A stretch of 64,000 nucleotides of DNA from Phyllobacterium trifolii (GTDB lineage: Bacteria; Pseudomonadota; Alphaproteobacteria; Rhizobiales; Rhizobiaceae), in the NCBI RefSeq assembly GCF_014192095.1, contig NZ_JACHXN010000007.1:62001-126000 (forward strand), in the 5' to 3' direction. Below the pieces are notes generated by a model. The model saw only the letters and a program-made list of their open reading frames with translations, had not been told where the DNA came from and ran no database searches. Of this stretch, positions 36,892 to 45,427 are shown one piece after another. The position numbers and the translations under genes were made by a program. How positions within the stretch are numbered: position 1 is the first letter of the stretch; every line of letters begins with the position of its first letter.

Positions 36892-37221
36892 TCAATGTCG
36901 GAATGAGTGACAGCCAATCGGGGCGATGTCATTGTGCTGCCGCAGCAAACCGCGCCGAATTCCCTGGGTTTCCGCAGCTTGTGCGCGGGCGATAGCCCTT
37001 TTGCGCTTTTCGGAAAGCAATTCGAGATACAGCTCAACGGCCTCATCCTCATGCTCGAACACATGAACCTTATGCTGGCCGCGGCAACCGATGCGGCCTC
37101 AGCATCACAGAAGCGATGCTTGTCCAAACAAGGTCGGCTGAATCGAGAGCGCATAAAACCGTGTCATGTTCTTCGCGGCATCGATCCGCTCGACATAAAG
37201 ATAATAGGGCTGGGCAATCAT
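36892..37221 (-). pseudogene. WGR-domain protein with two in-frame stops
   Basis: From ATG 37221 the frame reads MIAQPYYLYVERIDAAKNMT, then RFYALSIQPTLFGQASLL, TGA, cysteine, TGA, GRIGCRGQHKVHVFEHEDEA, then VELYLELLSEKRKR. This is a WGR domain of plasmid type, where the expected RCWGRIG has become stop-C-stop-GRIG in the same frame. Two single-base changes (CGA or AGA to TGA, TGG to TGA) explain it. The rest of the frame is intact to 36892. It sits between the HU and DUF1173 genes. Confidence 0.78.
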
Positions 37222-37319
37222 GGTGCCAGAATCGTCTCTTTGCGATTCCGCGTCCAATGAGTGTTTTGAATCGGTCGCCGTTGATCAATTCACCACAGTG
37301 ATATCGATCGAAGGTCAGA

Positions 37320-38522
37320 TCATCCAAGAGGAAGGGGCGGCATCTCGCCTTCGGCCACACGCCAGATCCAGGGTTCGACATCGACCCGCGCAGCAATCAT
37401 CTCCGAAAGCGCGGCCTCGAATTCTTCCTCGGCATCCGGAGGCACGATATAAAGCGCTGCCGGCGACGGCCGGCGATGCGGAAGGGTGGCCGCTGCAATC
37501 GGCTGCGTTGACGACAGGTTGAACCGCAGACCCTTGACGCTTTTCAGACTGAGCCGTGACAAGCGCTCGACCAGTTGTTGTTCGTAGGCATTCTCGATCG
37601 GGAGCCATTGTTCACTTGCCGACATCAGGGCGATCTCGTCGATCGTGGCGAGGCCGGACTGCGTCATGCCAAACGTCGCGATGACGACAAGATGGAACCC
37701 GTCGTTGGCCCGCCAGAGTTCAAGCTCGGCAGCATAGCGCGACTGCAGCCGGCGCCACGCGCCTTCTTCGATCATCAGCGGGAAACCCGGCATGTGCTTG
37801 ATGACGATCTTCTGGCCGCTGCGGGCTGACGCAAACTGTTTCACCTCGCCAATCAAAACCATCAGTTTTCTCGGCCCAGACGACGGCGCGCGGATGTCAG
37901 CCAGAGCCACAGCCCGCCGCTGTTCGATGGCGGCCTTGTCCTCCAGTCGAAAGTTCTCCGGAATGAACAGGCGCTCCGATAGCGCCGAACCTTTGACCGT
38001 CGTCGTCGCCGCGGCTTCCATGAGATGGCTGCGCACCTGAAACCAGTGGCGCTTGCCCGCCCAATGTGCCGTCCATTCGGTCAATCCACCTTGGTGCCAC
38101 AAGTAATGAAGAAGTGCGCGCAGCGACAGTTTCCTGATCTCATTCTTGACCGGTCCTTCATTTTGCGCCGATCCACCCGCGCTTTTGTGCGCGCCGCGCT
38201 TCGAGAGGGAAAAATCCAGTTTGAGCGTCGCCGTGCCGTTCGCCGGATCGAGTTGTATCGCTCCGCCGATCAATGATCCCAGGCCAGAGAGCTCATAGGG
38301 CGGTTCATAGGACTGGCATTGCGGATCGTGGTCAGACCCTGACAGTGGCATACGCTTGACGACAAACTGCTCGCCAATACGCGCAATATACATTGCCACG
38401 CCCTTGTCGCAGCACAGGCAGACCGGTCTTTGTCGGGTCCGATATGCCTCTGTCAGGATTGCGCCGAAGGCTGGATCCTCCTCTGCCACAATGGCTTGGC
38501 CTATTCGGTAGCATCTGCTCAT
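37320..38522 (-). CDS. DUF1173 family plasmid protein
   Basis: About 400 residues. The N-terminal part has a cysteine pair (VCLCCDKG) and HDPQC, suggesting a zinc-binding element. The rest is DUF1173: LLHYLWHQGGLTEW, LMVLIGEVKQF, LWRANDGFHLVVIATFG, PWIWRVAEGEMPPLP. These proteins are common on rhizobial plasmids and may have a nuclease- or helicase-associated role, but nothing is proven. ATG 38522 (MSRCYRIGQAI) is preferred to the longer frame from 38630. Probably co-transcribed with the WGR and HU genes. Confidence 0.82.
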   Translation of the reverse strand: MSRCYRIGQAIVAEEDPAFGAILTEAYRTRQRPVCLCCDKGVAMYIARIGEQFVVKRMPLSGSDHDPQCQSYEPPYELSGLGSLIGGAIQLDPANGTATLKLDFSLSKRGAHKSAGGSAQNEGPVKNEIRKLSLRALLHYLWHQGGLTEWTAHWAGKRHWFQVRSHLMEAAATTTVKGSALSERLFIPENFRLEDKAAIEQRRAVALADIRAPSSGPRKLMVLIGEVKQFASARSGQKIVIKHMPGFPLMIEEGAWRRLQSRYAAELELWRANDGFHLVVIATFGMTQSGLATIDEIALMSASEQWLPIENAYEQQLVERLSRLSLKSVKGLRFNLSSTQPIAAATLPHRRPSPAALYIVPPDAEEEFEAALSEMIAARVDVEPWIWRVAEGEMPPLPLG

Positions 38523-38793
38523 GCCAAATGCGCCTTCAAGCGCTCTCTCGTTTGCCGCGCCGTCCCATACTCGTGCCACACGAGAGAACAGCCCTGTCTG
38601 CCGAGATCTGTGAGTGTGGCGCAAGAACAATGCCGCCTAAGGTCGCGTAGCCCCTCCAATTTTGCCTGCGCTTTGTTCCGGCAGAATCGGCTCCTCCGCG
38701 CGCCGGCTTCGCCGGTCGCTGGCGCGAACCTTGCCCCGTCATTTTCCTTGCGCAGCGTCGGTTCCATCTTTCACAAACCTTAAGGAGACGAAG

Positions 38794-39030
38794 ATGACGA
38801 TCGAACCCCATATCGAAGAACTGCACGCCGACCTTCGCAATGCAGTCGACCGCGACGAACGGCGGCAGATCGTGGTGGAATTGGCCGCAGCGGTCGCGGC
38901 ATTCGATGCCTTGCGCGAGAACATGCTCCCTGCCTTGAAACCAGATTTCCGCCGTGGGTGCGATCCTACCGCCGGATCGACCGGCGCCGGTATCGTCGGG
39001 CGCCCTCAATACCCATTTTCCGTCAGGTAA
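38794..39030 (+). CDS. small helical plasmid protein (78 aa)
   Basis: 78 residues. The first half (MTIEPHIEELHADLRNAVDR, DERRQIVVELAAAVAAFDA) is a charged helical hairpin resembling small rhizobial plasmid proteins. The last 30 residues look unlike a protein, so the end may be altered by a shift. The ribosome site TAAGGAGACG is ideal for ATG 38794. The stop overlaps the end of the convergent gene by 25 bases. Function unknown. Confidence 0.6.
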   Translation: MTIEPHIEELHADLRNAVDRDERRQIVVELAAAVAAFDALRENMLPALKPDFRRGCDPTAGSTGAGIVGRPQYPFSVR

Positions 39031-39386
39031 TAGTCGATCGCTGCCTTCACCACAGCGGTCATTTTGAGATCGTTCTCTGCAGCGGCCCGTTGCAACCGCG
39101 CTTTCAATTCGTAATCGAGAGCAATGTTGATGAAGAATTTGACATTGCGCTGCTTGGAGCGTTTTAGATTCTTGAGGCTGTAGCGCGCATCCTCCTGCGC
39201 GATGGCGCGCGCCTCAGCCGTTTCACGACGTTGCGTCTCAGTCGGGTTCGGCAACATCTGTGCGGCGACTTTGTCTGCCGCTGGAGGCGTGACGGACGCG
39301 ACCGCGCTGGCCGCAACCTGCGTTTGCCGCTTCGCCCTACGGGGCGCGATCGAAAGGTCCGATAGCTCAAGCCCTGCCTTGCTCAT
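39006..39386 (-). CDS. ribbon-helix-helix-like partner of a lost ParA
   Basis: 126 residues. The N-terminal half is basic and disordered; the C-terminal half (NVKFFINIALDYELKARLQR, AAAENDLKMTAVVKAAIDYY) looks like a ribbon-helix-helix DNA-binding domain. On rhizobial plasmids this type of protein directly follows a VirC1/ParA-like ATPase and may bind the partition or transfer site. Its ATG overlaps the stop of the ParA tail (ATGA), confirming the arrangement. The ATPase itself is now truncated. Confidence 0.65.
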   Translation of the reverse strand: MSKAGLELSDLSIAPRRAKRQTQVAASAVASVTPPAADKVAAQMLPNPTETQRRETAEARAIAQEDARYSLKNLKRSKQRNVKFFINIALDYELKARLQRAAAENDLKMTAVVKAAIDYYLTENGY

Positions 39387-39553
39387 GCTGCACCCTCTAT
39401 GGGCCCGAAGCTCCTGTGCTGCTCGATTTCGTCGACCAGTGCATGAACCTCAATTCTTGCCTTTCGCACCGGATCTGTCAGTTCCTGCATTTGCAAGGTA
39501 CCGAGCCCATTTTGAATCGCGCGATAGATGTTGCGCTCGTACGTCCTCGACAT
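39383..39553 (-). pseudogene. ParA-family ATPase, C-terminal remnant
   Basis: 56 codons reading ERNIYRAIQNGLGTLQMQEL, then DPVRKARIEVHALVDEIEQH, ending at the TGA that overlaps the next start. This resembles the final helices of plasmid ParA/VirC1-type ATPases, which sit immediately before such RHH genes. No Walker motifs exist upstream: the DNA beyond 39553 is unrelated. An ATG at 39553 happens to open the piece. Identification rests on a short match and context. Confidence 0.5.
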
Positions 39554-39719
39554 GACGGAGTGGCGTCAAAAGGCATTGGACAAGACGCTCGGACGCAAAC
39601 CATCAACCTGCTTTCTGCGCGCCAAAGCGAGATCACGCCTCCGTTCGCCGATGCACGCCGTCAACCAAGCCGCCGAGACCGGTAGGCCTTTCAACAACAG
39701 GTTCAGGGGGACATTTTCC

Positions 39720-40265
39720 GTGAAATTTATCCTTGCATCAATGCTCGCACTCCCATTTGCCCTTTGTTTTACTTCGCCCTCGCAAGCCAGCGATTGGGGG
39801 TGTGAAGTCCTTTTGTGCGCTGCGTCTTCCAACCCGTCCTGGCAGGATGTCGCAAGCTGCCGCCCCCCGATGGAGAAACTGATCACGGCCATGAAGAGGC
39901 CGGGGTTCTCCTGGCCGATTTGTCAGGGAGCCAGCACCGGAGAGCCCGGATATGAACGATACGCAGAATGCCCGGAAGGCTGGACGCCGATTGCCGGTAA
40001 CAGTGTCCGCCATGAAGGCTCCGCGAAGCCGCCCGAATGCATGCGCCGCCAAACGACGTGCCGGCCCGGCGATCGTTCGTCGCGATACTCGGGTAGCCGA
40101 ACGGTGGCCTCCAACGACGGTGTGACGCGGGTCTTCTCAGATGGTCGTTCCTGCGCCTTCACTGAATTCATGCAGAGGCCATTGCGGCGCGATCCGTATT
40201 ATTTCGACATGAAGGAGGACATCTCAGGTCAAATCACCCGGTTCTGGTTCAACTTGCGAAAATGA
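39720..40265 (+). CDS. TrbM-like secreted protein
   Basis: 181 residues from GTG 39720, which has AGGGGGA upstream. A signal peptide (KFILASMLALPFALCFTSPS) is followed by ASDWGCEVLLCAASSNPSWQ, the hallmark of TrbM-type conjugation proteins, and a cysteine-rich body with at least nine cysteines, so it should be periplasmic with disulphides. TrbM accompanies mating-pair formation genes on plasmids, but no other trb or virB gene is in the window, so this is an isolated copy. Confidence 0.7.
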   Translation: MKFILASMLALPFALCFTSPSQASDWGCEVLLCAASSNPSWQDVASCRPPMEKLITAMKRPGFSWPICQGASTGEPGYERYAECPEGWTPIAGNSVRHEGSAKPPECMRRQTTCRPGDRSSRYSGSRTVASNDGVTRVFSDGRSCAFTEFMQRPLRRDPYYFDMKEDISGQITRFWFNLRK

Positions 40266-40387
40266 CAGATGATCCCGACCGCTAAAAGCACTACCGTGAT
40301 GGATAGCGCCTATTTGAATGAAATGCATAGCATTTGGGCGGCGTCGTGATGTATGACATCAGCGCAACGTTTTGGTGATTGGGGGAA

Positions 40388-40861
40388 ATGACTAAGGATT
40401 TGAAAGAGCACATCGTGGAATTGGAACTGGTGCAAACCACTGATCCCGACAATGAAAAACCGGTTTACAGAAGGCCAGGTTTCGACGGTATCGCGACATT
40501 CGGAGAACTGGATGATAGGCTCGGCGAAGCACTGCGGCGCTGTCGTCAAAAAAAGAATCTCAGCAGGGCGGACGTAGCAAGACTTGTTGGTTTAAGCGAG
40601 CAGGTGTACGGACGTTATGAACGAAACTCATCTAAAATGACCGTCAGCCGACTGATCCACCTCAGCGAAGTCCTGGGCGCATCACCACTTTCCATGCTGT
40701 TCAGCACGGCACCTCACTTATGGGGTACGTCGGAAGTGGAAGCTGAACGCAGACTCCGCATAATGAAATTGCTGGAGGATCTTCCTGCAGAAACGATGGC
40801 TTCCGTCACAACGCTGCTCGAGACTGTTGCAGTTCTCCAGGCAAAGGCGGGCGAGACTTAG
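40388..40861 (+). CDS. XRE-type helix-turn-helix regulator (157 aa)
   Basis: 157 residues. A ~50-residue N-terminal arm leads to an HTH_3 domain: LGEALRRCRQKKNLSRADVA with RLVGLSEQVYGRYERNSSKM, then a helical C-terminal part (LLEDLPAETMASVTTLLETV). ATG 40388 has GGGGGAA next to it. A DNA-binding repressor is likely. It faces the convergent gene at 40886 and no target is evident. Confidence 0.8.
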   Translation: MTKDLKEHIVELELVQTTDPDNEKPVYRRPGFDGIATFGELDDRLGEALRRCRQKKNLSRADVARLVGLSEQVYGRYERNSSKMTVSRLIHLSEVLGASPLSMLFSTAPHLWGTSEVEAERRLRIMKLLEDLPAETMASVTTLLETVAVLQAKAGET

Positions 40862-40885
40862 GCGAGGCGGTTCGCAACGTTTCGG

Positions 40886-41221
40886 TCAAAGAAAACGTTC
40901 CACCGATCTCATGACTCGCGCAACGGTACTTTCATTCATGGAGGTGCGGGTCTTTGCCAGCATTAGACTAAGATATATCAATTTGGATTGGGCTCCGTGG
41001 TTCGTAGACGGGCGGATGTCAATCAGATGCTTGCGGAGGAACTGTTCTTCAAGGATTTTTATCGCGAGGATGTGTCTGGCCTCGCTTGTTGCGGGCACTT
41101 TCGTTTGCAGCGCTTGGATAGATGCCGATAGACGAGCATGCCGATCCAAAATTGCCCAAAGCTCCTGGTCCAGGCACTTTTCCGATATTCCTGCTGGCGC
41201 TTTGCGGGATATCGACTGCAT
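40886..41221 (-). CDS. hypothetical helical protein (111 aa)
   Basis: About 111 residues, predicted mainly helical: CLDQELWAILDRHARLSASI, SEARHILAIKILEEQFLRKH, KLIYLSLMLAKTRTSMNEST. No family recognised. ATG 41221 has AGGGAAA; GTG 41239 in the same frame is an alternative. It converges with the XRE regulator. Confidence 0.5.
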   Translation of the reverse strand: MQSISRKAPAGISEKCLDQELWAILDRHARLSASIQALQTKVPATSEARHILAIKILEEQFLRKHLIDIRPSTNHGAQSKLIYLSLMLAKTRTSMNESTVARVMRSVERFL

Positions 41222-41297
41222 GCCCGTTTCCCTACTCACGAGTGTGACTGCTACTGCTCAGAATGATGGATAGGGGTTCAAACCAGGAGCCTGATCA

Positions 41298-42284
41298 TCA
41301 GGTGCTCACCCACCTCGCGAGGTCGGTGTAAGGCTCCGGCTCATAGACGTATTCGAGAGGTATCGCAGGATAAACCATCAATGACAGGTAACGCCGAAGA
41401 TTCTCCCTGCTGTTGCTGGCCGCCAGACCATAGAAGTTTCCGCTGTTCCATGTGACGATGCAGTGGCTAAATTGTGCGTATATGGCGCTCGCCATCTCCG
41501 CCAGGGTCACTTGGCCGTCGTGCATTGTTGTGAGCACGAGTTTCGTCTTCCTCGCTATTTCCTTGGAGCCGAAGTAATGCGTCTTGAAGCCAAAGTCCTT
41601 TTGAGATTCACGTCCCTGGTAGTCTCCGGGATCAACGGCCCGGAACTTCTCCAGCAATAAGAGAATGCCGTCATCTTTGAGATGTTGAGCGACAAATTCG
41701 ATTTGCTTGTGCCGATTAGGTGAATACATCTGAAACGTCGTGTCTTCCAAGATGAAGTCGAACCCTTCCGAAAACGGTTCAAGCTTTTTATCGGAACGGA
41801 GGTGCTCTTTGGTCAACCGATGAAAGGGGCCGAGGAAAAAGCTGGCGTAAGTGGGCTCACCAAAAGCCATGAAGCACTTATAGTTCTCCTCATTCGGGCT
41901 GCAAGACAAGGATCGGATACTCCCCCGGCTAATTTCGGATAGAGTGCGAGCCATTGTACCTTCGGCAGTGCCAAGACTGTAGAGCAACACGTCATTCGTG
42001 TTCAGTTGGCTGTAACGCAGGAGCGCATGTGCCATGCGGCATTCCTCTTCCAGGCGGTACGGAATACTGCTGTGATAGTGTTGGTCGAAGAAGCCTTGGC
42101 GGCGTGAATGAAGTTCGACAAACCGAAGAAGGAGTGTGTCATATGGCAAAAGCCGCGTATCGACGGCGGGTTTGCGAATAGGCATTCCACCCTTGCCGGC
42201 CGCGGTCTCCGCAAAAAATCCGGCGAGTTTGTTCAAACGCGGACCGCGGTCACATTCTGCGATAAAGTCCGTGAAAGCTTGCAT
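41298..42284 (-). CDS. SAM-dependent methyltransferase-like protein
   Basis: 328 residues. A Rossmann-like core is suggested by DVLLYSLGTAEGTMARTLSE (a motif I analogue, LGTAEG), SIRSLSCSPNEENYKCF, EGFDFILEDTTFQMY and HLKDDGILLLLEKF, the usual order of class I methyltransferases. The glycine motif is unorthodox, so catalytic competence is uncertain. The ribosome site GGAGGTGG before ATG 42284 is excellent. It is divergent from an AraC regulator and an MFS transporter, suggesting a small regulated cluster making and exporting or importing a methylated compound. Confidence 0.65.
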   Translation of the reverse strand: MQAFTDFIAECDRGPRLNKLAGFFAETAAGKGGMPIRKPAVDTRLLPYDTLLLRFVELHSRRQGFFDQHYHSSIPYRLEEECRMAHALLRYSQLNTNDVLLYSLGTAEGTMARTLSEISRGSIRSLSCSPNEENYKCFMAFGEPTYASFFLGPFHRLTKEHLRSDKKLEPFSEGFDFILEDTTFQMYSPNRHKQIEFVAQHLKDDGILLLLEKFRAVDPGDYQGRESQKDFGFKTHYFGSKEIARKTKLVLTTMHDGQVTLAEMASAIYAQFSHCIVTWNSGNFYGLAASNSRENLRRYLSLMVYPAIPLEYVYEPEPYTDLARWVST

Positions 42285-42475
42285 CGTGGTACCACCTCCA
42301 TGATTGCACTCCAAGGTACGATGCCGCCGGACTGTAAGAGGTATTGCGCAAAGTGCCGATCTGCCGCCAGCGCGTCGTCCGATAGTTGGTAGACGGCTGC
42401 TCGATGACGCGCTTTCACCGCCATGCCGTTTTTTCATGAAAGTGCCAACTTCGCCAACTAGGGGTTGCCGCCCGA

Positions 42476-42505
42476 TTGTTTGACAACCTGAGATGAATCT
42501 ATAAT
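42476..42505 (+). promoter_or_regulatory. probable promoter of the AraC regulator at 42540
   Basis: A perfect TATAAT lies at 42500-42505, about 35 bases before the start. TTGACA at 42480-42485 gives only a 14-base spacer; TTGTTT at 42476 gives 18. The overlap could permit regulator control. Confidence 0.45.
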
Positions 42506-42539
42506 CCGTTCTGATTAGTTATTTGGAGGGATCGCCTCT

Positions 42540-43412
42540 TTGACGGAGCCATCTCAACCTCGACCCGACGACGTCCGCCGCTCGGTTCATCAAACTCTGG
42601 TCCACCACTTCATCGATTGGGGCATGGTGCGCGCCCACATCGTTAAAAGAACCGGGTTAGCACGCCAGGAGACGCACATTGCCCGTGACCAGCACTCGTT
42701 TCTGATCAACCTGAAGGGTAGGGCACGCTCTGGGGAGGATTTTGTCGAAGGGCGTTCGATTGGGTTTACCCCGCGCCGTCCGGGCTCCGTTGTTTTCGTA
42801 CCTGCTCACCGTGAATGGAAAGGATGGGATGAGGGAGACGCGATCGGTTCGTACCTCTTCGTGTCCGTCGACACCACTTTCATTAACCAATGCATTGATT
42901 CCAGACACCTGGTGGGTTTAAAGCCCGCTATCGGATTTAGAGACGTTATGATCGAACACTCGCTTCAACGGATCGCGACCGAGCTCAACAACCCCGATCC
43001 AATCAGTGTGAGTATGGCTAAGAGTCAGGCCGTTCAGCTGTTCGTGCAGTTGCTCAGACGTAATGGCGTCGGTCTCGAGCCAGTTAAGGGTGGACTATCA
43101 CCGCATAATCTTAAGCGTATCAACGCCATGATCGAGAGCCGACCGGCGAACCCTCCTAGCGTTGATGAACTCATAGGAGAAAGTGGCGTAAGCCGACGTC
43201 ATTTCTTTCGCGCGTTCAAGCAATCTACAGGCAAAACACCTCATTCATATGTTTTAAGACAGCAGTTGAAATTCGCGGCCGACCTTCTTCGTGCCACCGA
43301 TCTTCCGGCGACCGAGATTGCACTGGAATGTGGGTTTTCGAGTTCAAGTCATTTTACCGTTGCCTTCAAACAAGCCTTTGGCGCCGCACCGTCGCAGTTC
43401 CGAAAAAGGTAG
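42540..43412 (+). CDS. AraC-family transcriptional regulator (cluster 1)
   Basis: 290 residues. The N-terminal ~170 form a sensor domain related to the AraC-binding-domain_2 class (ETHIARDQHSFLINLKGRAR, RPGSVVFVPAHREWKGWDEG). The C-terminal ~100 are the two-helix-turn-helix AraC domain (GVSRRHFFRAFKQSTGKTPH, IALECGFSSSSHFTVAFKQA). TTG 42540 with GGAGGG is the likely start. It precedes the MFS gene and is divergent from the methyltransferase-like gene, both likely targets. It is a clear relative of the regulator at 46331. Confidence 0.87.
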   Translation: MTEPSQPRPDDVRRSVHQTLVHHFIDWGMVRAHIVKRTGLARQETHIARDQHSFLINLKGRARSGEDFVEGRSIGFTPRRPGSVVFVPAHREWKGWDEGDAIGSYLFVSVDTTFINQCIDSRHLVGLKPAIGFRDVMIEHSLQRIATELNNPDPISVSMAKSQAVQLFVQLLRRNGVGLEPVKGGLSPHNLKRINAMIESRPANPPSVDELIGESGVSRRHFFRAFKQSTGKTPHSYVLRQQLKFAADLLRATDLPATEIALECGFSSSSHFTVAFKQAFGAAPSQFRKR

Positions 43413-43501
43413 TGCTGCTGATGCGTGTGCCGGGAATATTTTGGCACAATTTCTAAAGCACGGCACGGTTTTGAAAGCGCGACTGTCTTGAATTTCCAAC
43501 G

Positions 43502-44728
43502 ATGATTGCACAACCAACTCGAAAGCTACCGATGCCACGATTCTGTTCCGTCGCAGACTATGGATCGCCGTCGTTCAACTGGTACCTCGCGAGCACCCTT
43601 GCTACGGCCATCGGGCGGAACTCCTACAACTTTGCCTGTGCCTGGATCCTTGTTGTTTCGGGACACGGCGTATCGGCCGTAGCAGTGTTTTTCGCGTCCC
43701 TGAGCATGGCAGAGTTGATCGCGAGCCCACTCGCAGGATGGATGTCTGATCACTACGATCGACGCCTCCTTTGTCTGATCGCGGATTTTGTCCGCTTTTT
43801 AGCCATGCCGGCGCTCGGGGCAATCATGACTGCGTCGGATCTGCATTGGGCGGTCTGGTTGTCAACGATCCCTTTCGCAATGTGTGACCGGGTCGCCCTT
43901 ACGGCTTCCCAGTCCATGATACCATCCGTAAGTGCTGTTTATTCCCTCTCGACAGCGAATTGCATCATTTGCTTCTTGACGCAGTCAGGAAGTCTATTGG
44001 CAGCAGCTCTCACTGGTGTCTTACTCCATGTCTGCACCCCGATGGTTACACTGGCAGCTTTAGCCCCGGCTTTTGCGTTATCTGTATGCTGCCTGTGTTT
44101 CGTCCGACGCGAACCACTTCCTGCCGAGGATGCCCGTGATACAGCCGATACAAAACGATCCGAATTGCATTTCGATGGCCATTTGCTCTTATTGGCTGTC
44201 ATCTACACGCTTCTGTACGTTTGCGGCATGATGGTAAGCGTTGTTAGTCCGAGCTTTGTATTTGAAGAACTGGGAGGCAGCGCGATTGATTTTGGACAGC
44301 TTGAAAGCGCTTGGTCCGTTGGCTCCATTCTAGGTGCCATACTTCTTGTCCCGCTGATTCGGGCCATGGATATCTCAATCTTGCAACTAGTCATACTTGC
44401 CCTTGCCGCTGTCTCATTTGCAGCGCTAAAGATCTTGAATTTGCCGTGGACGCTACTCGCTTTCGCTATACTTGGCATACTCCACAATCTGGGCAGGGTT
44501 GCCGTTGAGGTCAGGCTTCAATCAAGCGTTCCACGAGCAGCGTTGGGCCGGGCAAAAGGCGCTTTGCATTGCAGCGGCATGTTTCTCAGTTTGATCCTAC
44601 TTGGAATGGGGGCGGTGGTTTCCGATGAGATAAGCCCCTCTACAGTATTCTTGGTGTTCGCTGGGATACTCGCTGTAAGTACAATCGCCCTCACCATTAT
44701 CCAGATCGATTGGTACCAAAAGAGCTGA
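43502..44728 (+). CDS. MFS transporter (cluster 1)
   Basis: 408 residues with twelve hydrophobic spans (FACAWILVVSGHGVSAVAVF, ASPLAGWMSDHYDRRLLCLI). The loop after span 2 keeps the MFS motif A pattern (GWMSDHYDRR). It resembles the enterobactin-exporter-like/MFS_3 group of drug and siderophore exporters. It follows the AraC regulator by 89 bases. Starts at 43502 or 43532 are possible. The role as exporter or importer of the methylated product is inferred. Confidence 0.8.
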   Translation: MIAQPTRKLPMPRFCSVADYGSPSFNWYLASTLATAIGRNSYNFACAWILVVSGHGVSAVAVFFASLSMAELIASPLAGWMSDHYDRRLLCLIADFVRFLAMPALGAIMTASDLHWAVWLSTIPFAMCDRVALTASQSMIPSVSAVYSLSTANCIICFLTQSGSLLAAALTGVLLHVCTPMVTLAALAPAFALSVCCLCFVRREPLPAEDARDTADTKRSELHFDGHLLLLAVIYTLLYVCGMMVSVVSPSFVFEELGGSAIDFGQLESAWSVGSILGAILLVPLIRAMDISILQLVILALAAVSFAALKILNLPWTLLAFAILGILHNLGRVAVEVRLQSSVPRAALGRAKGALHCSGMFLSLILLGMGAVVSDEISPSTVFLVFAGILAVSTIALTIIQIDWYQKS

Positions 44729-45171
44729 ACGGCTAATGATGGCTTGATGAGGCGTTGGAACATTTTAGCAGGTATTCGCTCTACCGCTTGCCAATTGGTC
44801 GCTTTTCGAGGCGAACAAGCTGTGAATGCGCCGCGGTCCTTCCCCAACCGATCCGGGCGTTATCGGCGTGTTTTTAGTGGTTAACTCGCGGCCGAGAGCG
44901 CGGTAGCGCAAGCCCAACCATCGTAGCTACAATGCTGGTGGCTTAAAGCAATGGGCGGGTTTCTGTAGCAAGGTGTCGGTCTTAGCGTGCAGTGGGGGCC
45001 GGTTACAATCTACATCACCTAACAGGAGGCGATCGCATGAACCATATTGTGAGCAGCAAGTCCTGCAATGGCTCGATTTCAAGAAGTAACCACCTTCGAT
45101 AGCCAAAGGATTTACCAGAACACCTTGGTTAGCTGCCACAACTGATGTCGGTTGTAGGTGCTTAGCTTCAG
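44729..45171. other. intergenic region with one short ORF
   Basis: About 440 bases between the MFS gene and the small XRE gene. The only strong translation signal is the short frame at 45037. No repeat or terminator with a U-run was found. Confidence 0.35.
45037..45102 (+). CDS. possible 21-residue peptide with ideal ribosome site
   Basis: CAGGAGGC seven bases before ATG 45037 is the best ribosome site of the area, opening a frame MNHIVSSKSCNGSISRSNHL with one more residue before TAG 45100-45102. Serine-rich with one cysteine. It might be a leader peptide or a start fragment of a lost gene. No evidence beyond the translation signal. Confidence 0.3.
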   Translation: MNHIVSSKSCNGSISRSNHLR

Positions 45172-45393
45172 CTATTTGTTTCGCGTAGCCGGCGACAACA
45201 ACTCCAAATAATCAACTCCAAGCGCTTGCGCGAGTTCGTATATTGTAATGACTGTAGGATTCCGCTGCCCTCTTTCAAGGCCGCTGAGATATTGTTGGCT
45301 GAAGCCTGAACGCTCTTCGATTTCCTCTTGGGTAAGCCCCTTTTCTCTCCGCAGCCGCGAAAAGTTTTGGCCAACCAGTTTGCGCATATCCAT
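45172..45393 (-). CDS. small XRE-type regulator (controller-protein-like)
   Basis: 73 residues, a nearly bare helix-turn-helix: NFSRLRREKGLTQEEIEERS, GFSQQYLSGLERGQRNPTVI, TIYELAQALGV. Size and sequence resemble controller proteins of restriction-modification systems and small phage-type repressors, but no restriction gene is nearby. A perfect palindrome lies 23 bases before its start and is probably its own operator. Confidence 0.82.
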   Translation of the reverse strand: MDMRKLVGQNFSRLRREKGLTQEEIEERSGFSQQYLSGLERGQRNPTVITIYELAQALGVDYLELLSPATRNK

Positions 45394-45415
45394 GCAAAAA
45401 AGGTGGCAAATTATA

Positions 45416-45427
45416 CACTATAGTGTT
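45416..45427. promoter_or_regulatory. palindromic operator of the small XRE regulator
   Basis: ACACTATAGTGT is a perfect 12-base palindrome; a related half-site AACTATAA follows at 45431-45438. On the minus strand TATAAT overlaps the left arm, so binding there would block the promoter. Confidence 0.55.

Noticed and set aside
42480-42505. TTGACA-TATAAT as a consensus promoter
   Set aside because: The spacer is only 14 bases, so the perfect boxes cannot be used together in the usual way; kept as a probable promoter with a shifted -35.
45172-45393. Small XRE protein as controller of a restriction-modification system
   Set aside because: It resembles such controllers, but no restriction or modification gene lies within reach; the methyltransferase-like protein at 41298 lacks DNA-methylase motifs.
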